Below are positions 9,245 to 18,980 of a stretch of 64,000 bases of DNA, in pieces; position 1 is the first letter of the stretch, and the number at the start of each line of letters is the position of its first letter. The notes beneath the pieces were generated by a model. It did no database searches. It had not been told where the DNA came from and saw nothing but the letters and a program-made list of their open reading frames with translations. The position numbers and the translations under genes are program-made. The stretch comes from Neisseria sp. Marseille-Q5346. GTDB taxonomy: Bacteria; Pseudomonadota; Gammaproteobacteria; Burkholderiales; Neisseriaceae. The stretch is from positions 2,290,814-2,354,813 of the forward strand of contig NZ_OX336253.1 in the NCBI RefSeq assembly GCF_946902045.1, given 5' to 3'.

Positions 9245-10402
9245 TTAGCGTATTTTTTTGTGCTTTGAAATAAAGGCGGCAAGTTTTTCAACGGCACTTT
9301 TTTGAGCAAAAAGTCCATTCCGCCATTTTGCCGCGCTTTGCCGCCATTCGTTTTGGCGTGCCGTCAGGGTTTGCCATGCTTGCAGGCGCTGGCTGTCGCT
9401 GAGTGCTTCGCCGTTGTTGAGTTCGTCGGAAAGGAGGTGGTGTGCCGTGGCGACAACATCCGGATAAACCTGATGCGCTTTGTCCCAAAACGCGTGTAGT
9501 TTGTCGAGATGGATATTTTCTTCTTGCGGATAGATGTGCCAAAAGAAAGGTTTTCCGGCGAGCTGGGCGCGAACAAAGCTGTCTTCGCCGCGTATGATGG
9601 CGCCGTCGGCAAGGTTGAGCAGTTTATCGAAATTCTGTTGTGCAACGAAAGGGATTTTGATCAGGGTAACGTGTTCGCTTTGATACATATCGCCGTCTTC
9701 AAGCAGGGCGTTTTGCGGCACTAGGCCGCTGTTTTTCAGGCTGGCGATGATTTGTGTACCTGCAAGCAGCAGGGTGATGGGTTGGCCGGCCTGTTGCCAC
9801 ATGGTCAGCCATTTTGCCCAAATATCGCTTTGATAGCCGAAAAGCAGCCACTCGGGCGCATTTTTTGCGGGAAGTTTGAGTTGTCGGCGTAAGGCTTCCG
9901 TATCAAGTCCGGCAGATTCTGTGTAATCGCGTTCGCGCAGCAGGCCGCCGCTTTTTTCGCTGAAACCCATAAACCAAAAGTATTTCTGTATGCCGCCGGC
10001 TTGGGGCGAGGGCATTAAGTGCAGCCTCTCGTTGCTGTCTTCCGCGCTGAGGTATTCCCAGTTGAGCCAAAGCGGTTGGTGTCGACGGATGATGGTTTGA
10101 ACATTGTCGGGCAGTTCGCAAGCGAAGGTTTCGATGACGATGTCGGGGGTAGGGGCTGTATCGGTATCTTCGGCATGGTCGGTTTGCCAAGCGTGAATGC
10201 CGATGCCTTGATGGATATTGGGAATCGAGGCCAAGTCAGGGCAGAGTGCCTGAAGGGATGGGAAATCGTCTGTCCATAAATGCACTTGCCAGCCGAGTTC
10301 CCGTTGCAAAACACGCGCCAGCCGCCATGAAACGCCGATGTCGCCGAAGTTGTCGATGACGTTGCAGAAAATCCAGCAGGTATAAGGTAGGGGAGTGTTC
10401 AT
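9245..10402 (-). CDS. earP: EF-P arginine rhamnosyltransferase EarP
   Basis: 385 residues from ATG 10402; the longer reading to 10468 adds 22 residues that overlap the next gene's end. The start CWIFCNVIDNFGDIGVSWRLARVL and the C-terminal RGEDSFVRAQLAGKPFFWHIYPQEENIHLDKL (nucleotide-sugar site) are hallmarks of the EarP (former DUF2331) GT-B family. It attaches rhamnose from dTDP-rhamnose to Arg32 of EF-P. Confidence 0.92.
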   Translation of the reverse strand: MNTPLPYTCWIFCNVIDNFGDIGVSWRLARVLQRELGWQVHLWTDDFPSLQALCPDLASIPNIHQGIGIHAWQTDHAEDTDTAPTPDIVIETFACELPDNVQTIIRRHQPLWLNWEYLSAEDSNERLHLMPSPQAGGIQKYFWFMGFSEKSGGLLRERDYTESAGLDTEALRRQLKLPAKNAPEWLLFGYQSDIWAKWLTMWQQAGQPITLLLAGTQIIASLKNSGLVPQNALLEDGDMYQSEHVTLIKIPFVAQQNFDKLLNLADGAIIRGEDSFVRAQLAGKPFFWHIYPQEENIHLDKLHAFWDKAHQVYPDVVATAHHLLSDELNNGEALSDSQRLQAWQTLTARQNEWRQSAAKWRNGLFAQKSAVEKLAAFISKHKKIR

Positions 10403-10433
10403 GGAAAAATATGCCCAAGGCCGTCTGAAAACA

Positions 10434-10712
10434 TCAGAATGCGCCGAAATAGTGGAACAAATAAACAATCAACAAAACAATTGGGATAAACATCCATATG
10501 CTTTGCCGTTTCAATTCGGGCTCTTGTTTGAGGTGGTGTTTGATGACGTCAAAGAGGACGAATTTAAATAGGAACGTGGCTTCGCAGGCAAGGATGATGC
10601 CGTTGATGAGGTGTTGCGTTTTGTCTTCGGGCGGGTTGAGGGCAAACCATAAAAGGGTGGCAAGCGGAATCAGGCAGACGGCGAGCCAGCGCAAAAGAAT
10701 AGGTTTGGACAT
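10434..10712 (-). CDS. hypothetical small membrane protein
   Basis: 92 residues with membrane spans near residues 7-25 and 74-91 and a possible third at 38-55. No family recognised. It lies 31 bases upstream of earP on the same strand with a single AG-DUS between, so co-transcription is possible. Confidence 0.6.
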   Translation of the reverse strand: MSKPILLRWLAVCLIPLATLLWFALNPPEDKTQHLINGIILACEATFLFKFVLFDVIKHHLKQEPELKRQSIWMFIPIVLLIVYLFHYFGAF

Positions 10713-10814
10713 GGCATGTGTGCAAGAAATAAAAGAAACATTATACCCTGTCGTCTTTCAGACAAGTACAAATCAGGCTATCATTCGGTTTATTTGAAGC
10801 GAACATTTATCCCT

Positions 10815-11603
10815 ATGCAAACCCAAGCCATCATCCGCCATATCGTTCAATGGCTCAAAGATTACGCCGAGCAGGCGCGTGCCAAAGGTTTTGTCGTCGG
10901 CGTATCCGGCGGCATCGATTCTGCCGTGGTTTCCACACTTGCCGCGCAAACCGGTTTGTCGGTTTTGTTGTTGGAAATGCCGATTCGTCAGAAAGCCGAC
11001 CAAGTCAACCGTGCGCAAGAACACATGGGCCGTCTGAAACAGCGTTATCCTAACGTAAAAGCGCAAAGCGTTGATTTGACCCCGGCGTTCGATACGTTTG
11101 CCTATACCGTTGACGTCAGCGAAACCGAATTTCCCAACAAACAGCTGGCACTTGCCAATGCACGCAGCCGCCTGCGCATGACGACGCTTTATTATTACGG
11201 CCAGCTGCATGGTTTGCTGGTGGCGGGGACAGGCAATAAAATTGAAGATTTCGGCGTCGGTTTCTTCACCAAATACGGCGACGGCGGCGTGGACATCAGC
11301 CCGATTGCCGATTTGACCAAAACTCAGGTGTACGCTTTGGCAGCCGAGCTGGACGTGTCGGAAGACATTCAAAAAGCCGTACCGACGGACGGTCTTTGGG
11401 ATACCGAACGTACCGATGAAGAGCAAATGGGCGCATCTTATCCCGAACTCGAATGGGCGATGAGCGTGTACAACAGCCACAAGCCTGAAGATTTTGAAGG
11501 CAGACAGCGCGAAGTTTTGGCAATCTATACCCGATTGCACAAAGCCATGCAGCACAAAGTCAATCCGATTCCGGTTTGCAAGATTCCGGAAGAATTGTTT
11601 TAA
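10815..11603 (+). CDS. nadE: NH3-dependent NAD(+) synthetase
   Basis: 262 residues from ATG 10815 (MQTQAIIRHIVQW); the reading upstream to 10716 overlaps a divergent gene's start. The ATP pyrophosphatase P-loop SGGIDSA is at residues 31-37, followed by GTGNKIEDFGVGFFTKYGDGGVDISPIADLTK. No N-terminal nitrilase domain, so ammonia is the amide donor. It completes NAD from nicotinate adenine dinucleotide. Confidence 0.93.
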   Translation: MQTQAIIRHIVQWLKDYAEQARAKGFVVGVSGGIDSAVVSTLAAQTGLSVLLLEMPIRQKADQVNRAQEHMGRLKQRYPNVKAQSVDLTPAFDTFAYTVDVSETEFPNKQLALANARSRLRMTTLYYYGQLHGLLVAGTGNKIEDFGVGFFTKYGDGGVDISPIADLTKTQVYALAAELDVSEDIQKAVPTDGLWDTERTDEEQMGASYPELEWAMSVYNSHKPEDFEGRQREVLAIYTRLHKAMQHKVNPIPVCKIPEELF

Positions 11604-11614
11604 GTTTGAACATC

Positions 11615-11665
11615 AAAAGGCCGTCTGAAAACGCTGGATTAAGGTTTTCAGACGGCCTTTTATAT
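11615..11665 (+). terminator. AG-DUS pair terminator after nadE
   Basis: AAAAGGCCGTCTGAAAAC pairs with GTTTTCAGACGGCCTTTT; followed by a T-rich tail. Can also serve the minus-strand gene ending at 11672. Confidence 0.85.
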
Positions 11666-11671
11666 TTTATT

Positions 11672-11872
11672 TCAATAAGAATTGGGAATATGCTTGAAAA
11701 ACAGCATCATCAGATACCAAAACAGCGTAGCGGCCGCCGCGCCCAGCAATACCCACGCGCTGATTTTGGCGATTTCCCGAATGGTGCGCTTTTGTTGGCG
11801 GCTGAACAAACGGTTCACAATCAATGCCGCTATGGCGCAAAAGAAAAAAAATCGCAAAAGCCTGCCAATCAT
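11672..11872 (-). CDS. hypothetical small inner-membrane protein
   Basis: 66 residues from ATG 11872 (MIGRLLRFFFFCAIAALIVNRLF), with GGGAGAA eight bases upstream deciding this start over an ATG five codons earlier. Two membrane segments flank a basic loop (RQQKRTIREIAK). An overlapping reading frame of similar size lacks this character and is judged a shadow. Function unknown. Confidence 0.6.
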   Translation of the reverse strand: MIGRLLRFFFFCAIAALIVNRLFSRQQKRTIREIAKISAWVLLGAAAATLFWYLMMLFFKHIPNSY

Positions 11873-11988
11873 TCCACATTCTCCCAAAAATATTGCCTTT
11901 AATCAGGGCAGGCCGTCTGAAGCCTCATGCACAAAACAAAAACGAAACGTTATAATACCCCTTTTGCCGCTTCACTTGGAAATTACAA

Positions 11989-13128
11989 ATGACAACAAAT
12001 GCCTCAGTGGGCATTGTAACGCCCCAGAAAATCCCGTTTGACACACCGCTTGCTCTGGAAAACGGCAAAACCTTACCCCGTTTCGACCTGATGATTGAAA
12101 CCTATGGCACACTCAATGCCGACAAAAGCAACGCCGTTCTTATCTGCCACGCCCTGTCAGGCAATCATCACGTTGCCGGCAAGCACAGTGCGGAGGATAA
12201 ATACGCCGGCTGGTGGGACAATATGGTCGGCCCCGGCAAACCCCTCGATACCGAACGCTTTTTTGTGGTCGGTTTGAACAACTTGGGCGGCTGCGACGGC
12301 AGTACCGGCCCTTTATCCGAGAATCCTGAAACCGGCCGCGAATATGGTGCGGATTTTCCGGTTGTAACCGTCAAAGACTGGGTGAAGTCCCAATCCATGC
12401 TTGCCGATTATCTCGGCATTCAAAAATGGGCGGCCATTGTCGGCGGAAGTTTAGGCGGTATGCAGGCATTGCAATGGACGATTTCTTTGCCAGAACGCGT
12501 TGCCCACGCGCTCGTTATCGCTTCCGCGCCTAAACTTTCCACCCAAAACATCGCGTTTAACGATGTTGCCCGTCAGGCTATTTTGACTGATCCCGATTTC
12601 CATCAAGGCCATTACCGCAGCCATCATACCGTTCCTTCACGCGGTTTGCGTATTGCGCGCATGATGGGACACATTACCTATCTTGCCGAAGACGGCTTGG
12701 GTAAAAAATTCGGCCGCGATTTAAAATCAGACGGCTATCAATACGGCTACGGCGTTGAATTTGAAGTGGAATCTTATCTGCGCTATCAAGGCGATAAGTT
12801 TGTTGGCCGCTTTGATGCCAATACTTATCTGCTGATGACCAAGGCACTCGACTACTTTGACCCGGCAGCCGATTACGGCCACAACCTCACGCGCGCCGTG
12901 GAGAATGTGCAGGCCAAATTCTTTGTTGCCAGCTTCAGTACCGACTGGCGCTTCTCGCCGCAACGTTCGCATGAATTGGTCAAGGCATTAATCGCCGCAC
13001 AAAAATCCGTGCAATACATTGAAGTCAAATCTAATCACGGCCACGATGCCTTCTTGATGGAAGACGAAGCCTATATCCGCGCGGTTGCCGCTTATATGAA
13101 CAACGTTTACAAGGACTGCCAAAAATGA
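11989..13128 (+). CDS. metX: homoserine O-acetyltransferase MetX
   Basis: 379 residues, alpha/beta hydrolase. Nucleophile S154 in [22 protein letters not shown] near 52-61, and the C-terminal SNHGHDAFL histidine. It activates homoserine for methionine synthesis; succinyl- versus acetyl-CoA use depends on a few residues that I do not assign here. metW overlaps its stop, the usual pairing in proteobacteria. Confidence 0.92.
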   Translation: MTTNASVGIVTPQKIPFDTPLALENGKTLPRFDLMIETYGTLNADKSNAVLICHALSGNHHVAGKHSAEDKYAGWWDNMVGPGKPLDTERFFVVGLNNLGGCDGSTGPLSENPETGREYGADFPVVTVKDWVKSQSMLADYLGIQKWAAIVGGSLGGMQALQWTISLPERVAHALVIASAPKLSTQNIAFNDVARQAILTDPDFHQGHYRSHHTVPSRGLRIARMMGHITYLAEDGLGKKFGRDLKSDGYQYGYGVEFEVESYLRYQGDKFVGRFDANTYLLMTKALDYFDPAADYGHNLTRAVENVQAKFFVASFSTDWRFSPQRSHELVKALIAAQKSVQYIEVKSNHGHDAFLMEDEAYIRAVAAYMNNVYKDCQK

Positions 13129-13706
13129 ATCTGCGCGACGATTTGCAACTCATTTACGATTGGATACCCGAAGGCAGCCGCGTACTCGATTTAGGCTGCG
13201 GCGACGGCGAGCTGTTGGCCGCGTTGGTGGAACATAAAAATTGCACCGGCTACGGCGTTGAAATCGATACCGACAGCGTGATTGCCGCCATATCCCGCGG
13301 TGTGAACGTCATTCAAGCCGATTTGGAAGAAGGCTTGGTGGCTTTTGGTGATCAAAGTTTTGATGTGATTGTCTTGAGCCAAACCATTCAAGCCATGCAG
13401 AACACGGAAAAAATCCTGCGTTGCCTGATGCGCGTGGCCAAACAGGCCATCGTCAGCTTCCCTAACTTCGGCTACTGGCGCAACCGCTTTCAAATCGCCG
13501 TCGGCGGCCATATGCCGGTTTCCGAGCGGATGCCGTATCATTGGTACGATACGCCCAATATCCATTGGTGTACCCTCAAAGATTTTGATTTGCTGTGTGC
13601 CAAAAATAAAATCCGCGTGCTTGAGCGAGCGGTCATGACGGGCAACCGACAGGTCAAACATCTGCCGAATTTATTGGGCAGCCTGGCGTTTTATCGCGTA
13701 GGTTGA
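13125..13706 (+). CDS. metW: methionine biosynthesis protein MetW
   Basis: 193 residues, SAM-methyltransferase-like fold ([16 protein letters not shown]) plus the MetW signature [38 protein letters not shown]. Its ATG overlaps the metX stop (ATGA). MetW is needed with MetX for acylation of homoserine in many proteobacteria; the product is not a classical methyltransferase. Confidence 0.92.
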   Translation: MNLRDDLQLIYDWIPEGSRVLDLGCGDGELLAALVEHKNCTGYGVEIDTDSVIAAISRGVNVIQADLEEGLVAFGDQSFDVIVLSQTIQAMQNTEKILRCLMRVAKQAIVSFPNFGYWRNRFQIAVGGHMPVSERMPYHWYDTPNIHWCTLKDFDLLCAKNKIRVLERAVMTGNRQVKHLPNLLGSLAFYRVG

Positions 13707-13719
13707 TGCGGTTATCAAT

Positions 13720-13787
13720 AAAGGCCGTCTGAACAGGTCATAACGAAAGCATAGCTTTTGAGATACCTGTTCAGACGGCCTTTTATT
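13720..13787. terminator. long AG-DUS terminator
   Basis: AAGGCCGTCTGAACAGGT and ACCTGTTCAGACGGCCTT, an 18-bp stem with about 30 bases between, separating the convergent metW and phosphatase genes. Confidence 0.85.
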
Positions 13788-13799
13788 GTTCAAGCAGAT

Positions 13800-14264
13800 T
13801 TAAGCCTGTTTCAGTTTTTCCAACAAGGCCAAACTGCCGGCATCGACCAGACAGTAGGTTTCGTCAAAGTCGCCTGTGTACCACGGATCAGGAACGTGGT
13901 TGTAACCTGAATCGGGGATAAGGTCGGTCAGTTTGAAGATTTTGCCGGGGTGGAAACCGAGCTGTTTTTCGGTTTCTCTGAGGTTGTTGTCGTCCATCAC
14001 GATGATGTAGTCGAAATGTTCGGCATCGCTGGGTTTGATTTTGCTGCTGGTAAAGCCTGACGGGTCGATGCCGTGTTGTTTGAGTACACGGCGCGTGCCT
14101 TCGTGCATGTCTTCTCCGTCGTGCCAACCTGATGTGCCTGCGCTGGCTGTAATGACGGCATTGTCCATGCCTGCTTCGCGGGCGCGGTGGCGCAGGACGT
14201 ATTCGGCCATGGGGGAACGACAGATGTTGCCGAGGCAGACGAAAAGGATTTTGTGGGTTTTCAT
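13800..14264 (-). CDS. low-molecular-weight protein-tyrosine phosphatase
   Basis: 154 residues. The N-terminal CLGNICRS (C10, R16) is the CX5R active site, and DPWYTGDF carries the general-acid Asp. A stand-alone gene with no Wzc-type kinase beside it, so its target is not evident. Confidence 0.9.
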   Translation of the reverse strand: MKTHKILFVCLGNICRSPMAEYVLRHRAREAGMDNAVITASAGTSGWHDGEDMHEGTRRVLKQHGIDPSGFTSSKIKPSDAEHFDYIIVMDDNNLRETEKQLGFHPGKIFKLTDLIPDSGYNHVPDPWYTGDFDETYCLVDAGSLALLEKLKQA

Positions 14265-14350
14265 ATGCGTGAAAATGAGCGGTAAGGTTTGAAAATCAAT
14301 GCAACACGCTAAACCGTTTTCAGACGGCCTTGGCGTGTTGCATTTTCAAT

Positions 14351-15451
14351 TTAGTTTACATTGCTGAAGAAAGGATTATGACCTTCCAGTTTCAACGCTT
14401 GGGCATAAGTAGGGATGTTCTCGTTTTCGCCCAATGGGTTGTGCAGCAGGTAGAGGTGCTCGATTCGGCATTCGGCCATCAGGTCGAGGAAGTTTTGCTG
14501 AACGATGGCGATATTGTCGGTTGAAGCCAGCTCCCAAGTGAAGGTCTGTGGAACGATTTCAAACGCGCTGTCTGTCGCGTTGAAGCTGAACTGGAGCTTA
14601 CCGTCCGCTTTCGCTGCGGCAACAACGCCGACGCGCGGGCTTTGCATACGGATGGCGCGGATGGCGTTGGTGGCAAAAACGTCCATGGCCATGCGTTGGC
14701 GGGTATGGCTGCCGTCGGTAAGCGCGTCAAGCGGCGTATTGGGCGAGAGCGGGTTGGTAAAGAGGGTAACGCCGTCGAGGGCGAGATGCTCTTGCCAAAC
14801 CTGCATCAATGGCAGGCCTGCCTGTTGCAGGTTGAGGCCCAAGGCCGTCTGAATGTCTTTATTGCCGTAGCCCAGCGCGTAAACAACATGGACGGATTGG
14901 CCTTCGGGCAGCGTCAATGGTTTGTATTCGAATTTTTGCAGGAATGCGCCTGCCGCTTCATCGTTTTGCTTGGCTTGGAACCACTCGCCCGGGGTAACGC
15001 TGCTCAAGTCGGTAGATTGGACGAGGTAGGGCAGCCATTGTGTGTTTTGCGTGAGGGTGCGCAGGTTGGGGTAGTTTTGCAGGCAGGCGAAGAGGGCTTC
15101 GGTAGGCAGCGTGAGCGGCAGGGTTTGTTCTTTTTTGCAACCGGCGACCAAAACGACAGGCAGGGCAAACCATTGGGCTTCGTTATCGTTTTCCGCTTTC
15201 AGGACTTCGCCCACGCTTTGAATCAGGCTGGTGTAAGTGCCGACATCGGGCGCCATGGTCATTGCCAATGAAAGGTTGATGTAATGGTTTTGGCTGAGCA
15301 TGGTGCGGATTTCGGTTTGCAGTTGGCCGGCCGAAAGTTTGCGAGATGCGGAGGAGGAGTTGTGCGCCAGCTGATAGGCATTGAGCAGAAGGTAGTTTTT
15401 GATAGGGCTCTGCGGATAAGGGCGGGTATCTGGAAGAACAAAGGTTTTCAT
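14351..15451 (-). CDS. conserved hypothetical cytosolic protein
   Basis: 366 residues with no membrane segment or signal peptide. I recognise no domain. The composition (Gln- and Leu-rich, QTALGLNLQQAGLPLMQVWQ) is that of a folded cytoplasmic protein. Flanked by DUS-type sequences on the downstream side (14319-14330). No functional inference from neighbours. Confidence 0.6.
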   Translation of the reverse strand: MKTFVLPDTRPYPQSPIKNYLLLNAYQLAHNSSSASRKLSAGQLQTEIRTMLSQNHYINLSLAMTMAPDVGTYTSLIQSVGEVLKAENDNEAQWFALPVVLVAGCKKEQTLPLTLPTEALFACLQNYPNLRTLTQNTQWLPYLVQSTDLSSVTPGEWFQAKQNDEAAGAFLQKFEYKPLTLPEGQSVHVVYALGYGNKDIQTALGLNLQQAGLPLMQVWQEHLALDGVTLFTNPLSPNTPLDALTDGSHTRQRMAMDVFATNAIRAIRMQSPRVGVVAAAKADGKLQFSFNATDSAFEIVPQTFTWELASTDNIAIVQQNFLDLMAECRIEHLYLLHNPLGENENIPTYAQALKLEGHNPFFSNVN

Positions 15452-15655
15452 GACGGTTTGAAGTGTTGTGTTGTAAGTGTGGCGATTATAGCAATTTAGT
15501 CAGTCGGTGTGCTTGTTAATACATGAAATTCAAATGACGGCAGGGTGTGTGCTTCATTTTTATGCAGTTTCAGTGTCGGTATTTTGAGGCTGAAGAGGAT
15601 GGTGCCCGATGTGTTATAATCCATGACCAAACATAATTCAGAAAGGAACAAAATC

Positions 15656-16069
15656 ATGCGCTTGCTTCATACTATGCTGCGTGTCGGCAATCTCGAACGC
15701 TCTTTGGATTTCTATCAAAACGTATTGAACATGCAACTGCTGCGCCGCCGCGATTATCCTGAAGGCCGTTTTACTTTGGCTTTTGTCGGTTATGGCGATG
15801 AGGCGGACCATACTGTTTTGGAACTGACCCACAACTGGGATACCGAGTCTTACGACTTGGGCGATGCTTACGGCCACATCGCGATTGAAGTCGATGATGC
15901 TTACGCCGCGTGTGAACGTGTCAAAGAAATGGGTGGTAAAGTGGTACGCGAAGCCGGTCCGATGAAACACGGCACGACTGTGATTGCGTTTGTCGAAGAT
16001 CCGGACGGCTACAAAATTGAATTTATTCAAAAGAAAAGCGGTAGCGATTCGGTACAATATTCATCTTAA
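15656..16069 (+). CDS. gloA: lactoylglutathione lyase (glyoxalase I)
   Basis: 137 residues from ATG 15656 with AAAGGA upstream; the 11 extra residues from 15623 are not family-like. Metal ligands are visible as H6 in [11 protein letters not shown] in [10 protein letters not shown] in [10 protein letters not shown] and E in GYKIEFIQ, the Ni-type GloA pattern. It converts the methylglyoxal-glutathione adduct to lactoylglutathione. Confidence 0.95.
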   Translation: MRLLHTMLRVGNLERSLDFYQNVLNMQLLRRRDYPEGRFTLAFVGYGDEADHTVLELTHNWDTESYDLGDAYGHIAIEVDDAYAACERVKEMGGKVVREAGPMKHGTTVIAFVEDPDGYKIEFIQKKSGSDSVQYSS

Positions 16070-16084
16070 GGCATAAGATAATGG

Positions 16085-16117
16085 AAAAGGCCGTCTGAAC
16101 ATTCAGACGGCCTTTTG
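16085..16117. terminator. AG-DUS pair terminator
   Basis: AAAAGGCCGTCTGAAC ATTCAGACGGCCTTTT hairpin between the convergent gloA and acyltransferase genes. Confidence 0.85.
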
Positions 16118-16122
16118 TTTAA

Positions 16123-16872
16123 TCAGCCCAACTGTTTTTGCTTTTCGCTCAACAGGGCGTGTACTTGAAGCGCGGTAGCGTAGCGGTCTTCTCCCGCTTC
16201 AATCGGATCAAGGAAATGCAGCTCGACCGTGCTGGAAGGCTGGCTGATGACCATGCAGATAGATTGCCAGAGGCTGATGTCGCCGTAGTAGGCAGTGTGC
16301 GGATTGGGGCTGCTGCCGTCAGGATTCGGATAGCGGCAGAGTGCCGGAATAATCGGTACGTCTGCATCGTAGGCCGTCTGAAAAAAGCTGGGTTTGAACG
16401 GCAGGATTTCACGGCCTTCGGTACTGGTACCTTCGGGAAAAATGGTAACGGTATCGCCGTTTTTCAGTGCTTCGGTCACGCCGGCGATTTTGGCGGAGTT
16501 GCCTTTGATGCCGCGGTTGCGCGAGACGTAAACCGTTTGCGCCTGTGTGGCGAGATAACCGACCACCGGCCATTTGGCTACATCGTCTTTAGCCACAAAA
16601 CGGCCGGGGAATGCGCCGTTGACCGCCATGATGTCCAACCATGAAATATGGTTGCTGATAAGCATTTGACCGCGGCCTTCTTGCGGCGGCGTGCCGAAAG
16701 TTTGCAGTTTCATGCCGCAGGAAGCGAGCACGCGCAGCGACCATAATTGAATCGCGCGCAGTTTGCGTTTGCTGCTGTAAAAGGGAAACAGAAAAAACAT
16801 TTCGGCCATGCCGTACAAAAGGCAGCCGGCAATGCAGAGAAGACGGAAGATAAAACGGATTTTGGCGGTCAT
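16123..16872 (-). CDS. PlsC-like 1-acyl-glycerophosphate / OlsA-type O-acyltransferase
   Basis: 249 residues from ATG 16872. N-terminal membrane anchor, then the acyltransferase blocks NHISWLD (HX4D), GRFVAKDDVAKWPVVGY, FPEGTSTEGREILPFKPSF and PIIPALCRY. The family moves acyl chains onto lysophosphatidate. It follows an OlsB-like gene by 58 bases on the same strand, so O-acylation of lyso-ornithine lipid is a reasonable alternative. Confidence 0.8.
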   Translation of the reverse strand: MTAKIRFIFRLLCIAGCLLYGMAEMFFLFPFYSSKRKLRAIQLWSLRVLASCGMKLQTFGTPPQEGRGQMLISNHISWLDIMAVNGAFPGRFVAKDDVAKWPVVGYLATQAQTVYVSRNRGIKGNSAKIAGVTEALKNGDTVTIFPEGTSTEGREILPFKPSFFQTAYDADVPIIPALCRYPNPDGSSPNPHTAYYGDISLWQSICMVISQPSSTVELHFLDPIEAGEDRYATALQVHALLSEKQKQLG

Positions 16873-16899
16873 TGTGTGTGTTTTTTTATAAAGATTAGG

Positions 16900-16932
16900 C
16901 AGGCCGTCTGAAGTTTCAGACGGCCTTTTATT
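16900..16932. terminator. AG-DUS hairpin between the two acyltransferase genes
   Basis: AGGCCGTCTGAAGTTTCAGACGGCCT hairpin overlapping the stop of the upstream gene. In the minus direction it lacks a strong T run, so it may attenuate rather than stop transcription. Confidence 0.6.
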
Positions 16933-17686
16933 ATGAATCGGTTTTAGGGGCGAAACGCTGCAAGTAGCGGTCGGCAAGGTGGTTGATGTCCATCATGATC
17001 AGCACATCCGCGCAGTTGAATGCTTCATCGACGCAAGGCTCGCCGCAGAACCACGCGCCTGCTTTGAGATAACCTTTGATCAGTGCGGGTACAGGCGGAT
17101 TTTCAGACGGCGTGATACTGTCCCATTTGAGCGGGTTGAGCGGTTTGACACACCATTGTGCCGGAGCGAGGTATTTGTCTTTCAAAGCATGATACAGGCC
17201 GGCCGCATCGTTGCCGCCGTCACGCATTTCGATACTGCCGCAACCAATCATAAAGCGCAGGTTTTCGTCTTTCATGAATTTGACCAAACCGGTCCACAAC
17301 AGCATAACCAAGCCGCCGTTGCGGTAGTCCGGGTGGGTACAGGCGCGGCCGAGTTCGACGGTTTGCGGCAGGATGTCTTTCAAAGGCTCAAGGTCGAATT
17401 CATGCTCGCTGTACCAGCCGCCGACTTTTTTTGCGGTTTCTTCGGTAATCAGGCGGTAGCAGCCGATTACCTCGCCGGTTGCATCGTCAAAGGCAAGCAG
17501 GTGGTGGCAATGTTCATCATAAGGATCGACATCGCGGCCGTCATCGCTTTCGATTTCCGCACCCAATTCTTGGGCAAAAACCTGATAGCGCAATCTTTGG
17601 GCGGCTTCGATTTCAGCTTGGGTTTCTGCAAGGCGTACGCTCAGGCCGATTTTGGGGCCCGTTTGATTGAAACGGCTAGGGGACAT
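16931..17686 (-). CDS. OlsB-like GNAT N-acyltransferase
   Basis: 251 residues from ATG 17686 with CAGGAAA upstream. GNAT fold of the OlsB type: AAQRLRYQVFAQELGAEIESDDGRDVDPYDEHCHHLLAFD, then ELGRACTHPDYRNGGLVMLLW and a FMIGCGSIEM block. Relatives transfer a 3-hydroxyacyl chain from acyl carrier protein to ornithine, making lyso-ornithine lipid. Older annotations call this family hemolysin-like, which the sequence does not support. The PlsC-type gene next to it fits the second acylation. Confidence 0.75.
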   Translation of the reverse strand: MSPSRFNQTGPKIGLSVRLAETQAEIEAAQRLRYQVFAQELGAEIESDDGRDVDPYDEHCHHLLAFDDATGEVIGCYRLITEETAKKVGGWYSEHEFDLEPLKDILPQTVELGRACTHPDYRNGGLVMLLWTGLVKFMKDENLRFMIGCGSIEMRDGGNDAAGLYHALKDKYLAPAQWCVKPLNPLKWDSITPSENPPVPALIKGYLKAGAWFCGEPCVDEAFNCADVLIMMDINHLADRYLQRFAPKTDS

Positions 17687-17865
17687 GATGTTTCCTGTTT
17701 GAAGAAAATGGCTGATTATAGCGGATATACGGACAGATTTATATTGATTTGCTTTGCGGTAGGGCAAATTATGTCGGGTTGTTGGAAAAAGGCTTCAGGC
17801 CGTCTGAATTTGGCATGCCAAGCGGTACAAGCGTAGAATCAACGTTTTTGCCGCTTTTTTTTGTT

Positions 17866-18798
17866 ATGGAAACCTCTTTTCTGCTTGCCGGAAAAATTAC
17901 CGAGCTGACGTTGATTGTTTTGATGGGCGTGGCCTTGGTGAAGGCCGGGCTGTTGAAATCGGAAAACAGCTACACGCTCTCCGTCATCGCGCTTTACCTG
18001 ATCAGCCCGTCTGTCATGATTCATGCCTTTCAGATGGACAATACGCCGCAGATTATCGAAGGGCTTAAGCTTTCCGTTATGCTGGCGGTGTTTTTCCATG
18101 TGGTTTTGATTGTTTTGGGCAGGTTGTTTAAGCACTTGTTTAAACTCGATGCACTCGAACACGCGGCAACGGTGTACAGCAATTCTGGCAACCTGATTAT
18201 TCCTTTGGTGATGTCGGTATTTGGTGCGGAATGGGTGATTTACACCAGCGGTTTTATCATGGTGCAGACGTTTTTATTTTGGACGCATCTGCGCCTGTTG
18301 ATTTGCGGCCGAGGCAATGTGGCTTGGAAAACCATTTTCACCAATATCAACATCTTATCCATGCTGGTCGGGCTGCTAATGTTTACCTTTCAAATCAAGC
18401 TGCCGCACATTGTCGATAATACTTTGGCGACGGTGGGCGGTATGATTGGCCCGGTTGCCATGTTGGTGGCGGGTATGCTTTTAGCTTCCTTGCCGCTACG
18501 CTCGATTATGTGGACGCCGAGGCTTTATCTCGTTGCTTTTTTAAGGCTGATTTTGATTCCGGTATTATTGCTTTTCGCCGTCAAAGTTTGCGGTTTTGCC
18601 CATCATGATGCGCATGCGGATACGGTTGTGTTAATCAGCTTTTTGGCAACGACTTCGCCTGCCGCTTCGACAGTTACCCAAATGGCGGTTGTTTACGGCA
18701 AAAATGCCCAAAAAGCCAGCGCGATTTATGGGCTGACGACCTTGCTTTGTGTGGTAACCATGCCGGTAATGATTGCGTTATATCGTTGGATTATTTAA
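17866..18798 (+). CDS. AEC family (auxin efflux carrier-like) transporter
   Basis: 310 residues from ATG 17866. Ten hydrophobic segments, with the AEC features YLISPSVMIHAF in the first half, NSGNLIIPLVMSVFG in the middle and a TTSPAASTVTQMAVVYGKNAQKAS block near the C-terminus. Members export malate, malonate or unknown organic acids. Substrate not predictable. Confidence 0.82.
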   Translation: METSFLLAGKITELTLIVLMGVALVKAGLLKSENSYTLSVIALYLISPSVMIHAFQMDNTPQIIEGLKLSVMLAVFFHVVLIVLGRLFKHLFKLDALEHAATVYSNSGNLIIPLVMSVFGAEWVIYTSGFIMVQTFLFWTHLRLLICGRGNVAWKTIFTNINILSMLVGLLMFTFQIKLPHIVDNTLATVGGMIGPVAMLVAGMLLASLPLRSIMWTPRLYLVAFLRLILIPVLLLFAVKVCGFAHHDAHADTVVLISFLATTSPAASTVTQMAVVYGKNAQKASAIYGLTTLLCVVTMPVMIALYRWII

Positions 18799-18806
18799 GA
18801 AAAAGG

Positions 18807-18850
18807 CAGGCCGTCTGAAACTTTGACTTTATGTTTCAGACGGCCTGTTT
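18807..18850 (+). terminator. AG-DUS pair terminator
   Basis: CAGGCCGTCTGAAAC ... GTTTCAGACGGCCTG followed by TTTGG, after the AEC transporter. Confidence 0.8.
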
Positions 18851-18980
18851 GGTATTTTAATTTTGAAAATAACTTTTATTATCAATTAATTAAACAATTA
18901 AAAAACTATACAAAGCTGATTGCTGCGTGTATCCTTACGTCTAACATTCATCCAATATCAATCTTTAAAGGAACACAGCC

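Noticed and set aside
10773-11555. 260-codon minus-strand open frame opposite nadE
   Set aside because: Shadow of a conserved gene; no family resemblance.
18850-18980. NsrR operator before dnrN
   Set aside because: AT-rich sequence with only weak dyads; no convincing match to a nitric-oxide regulator site.
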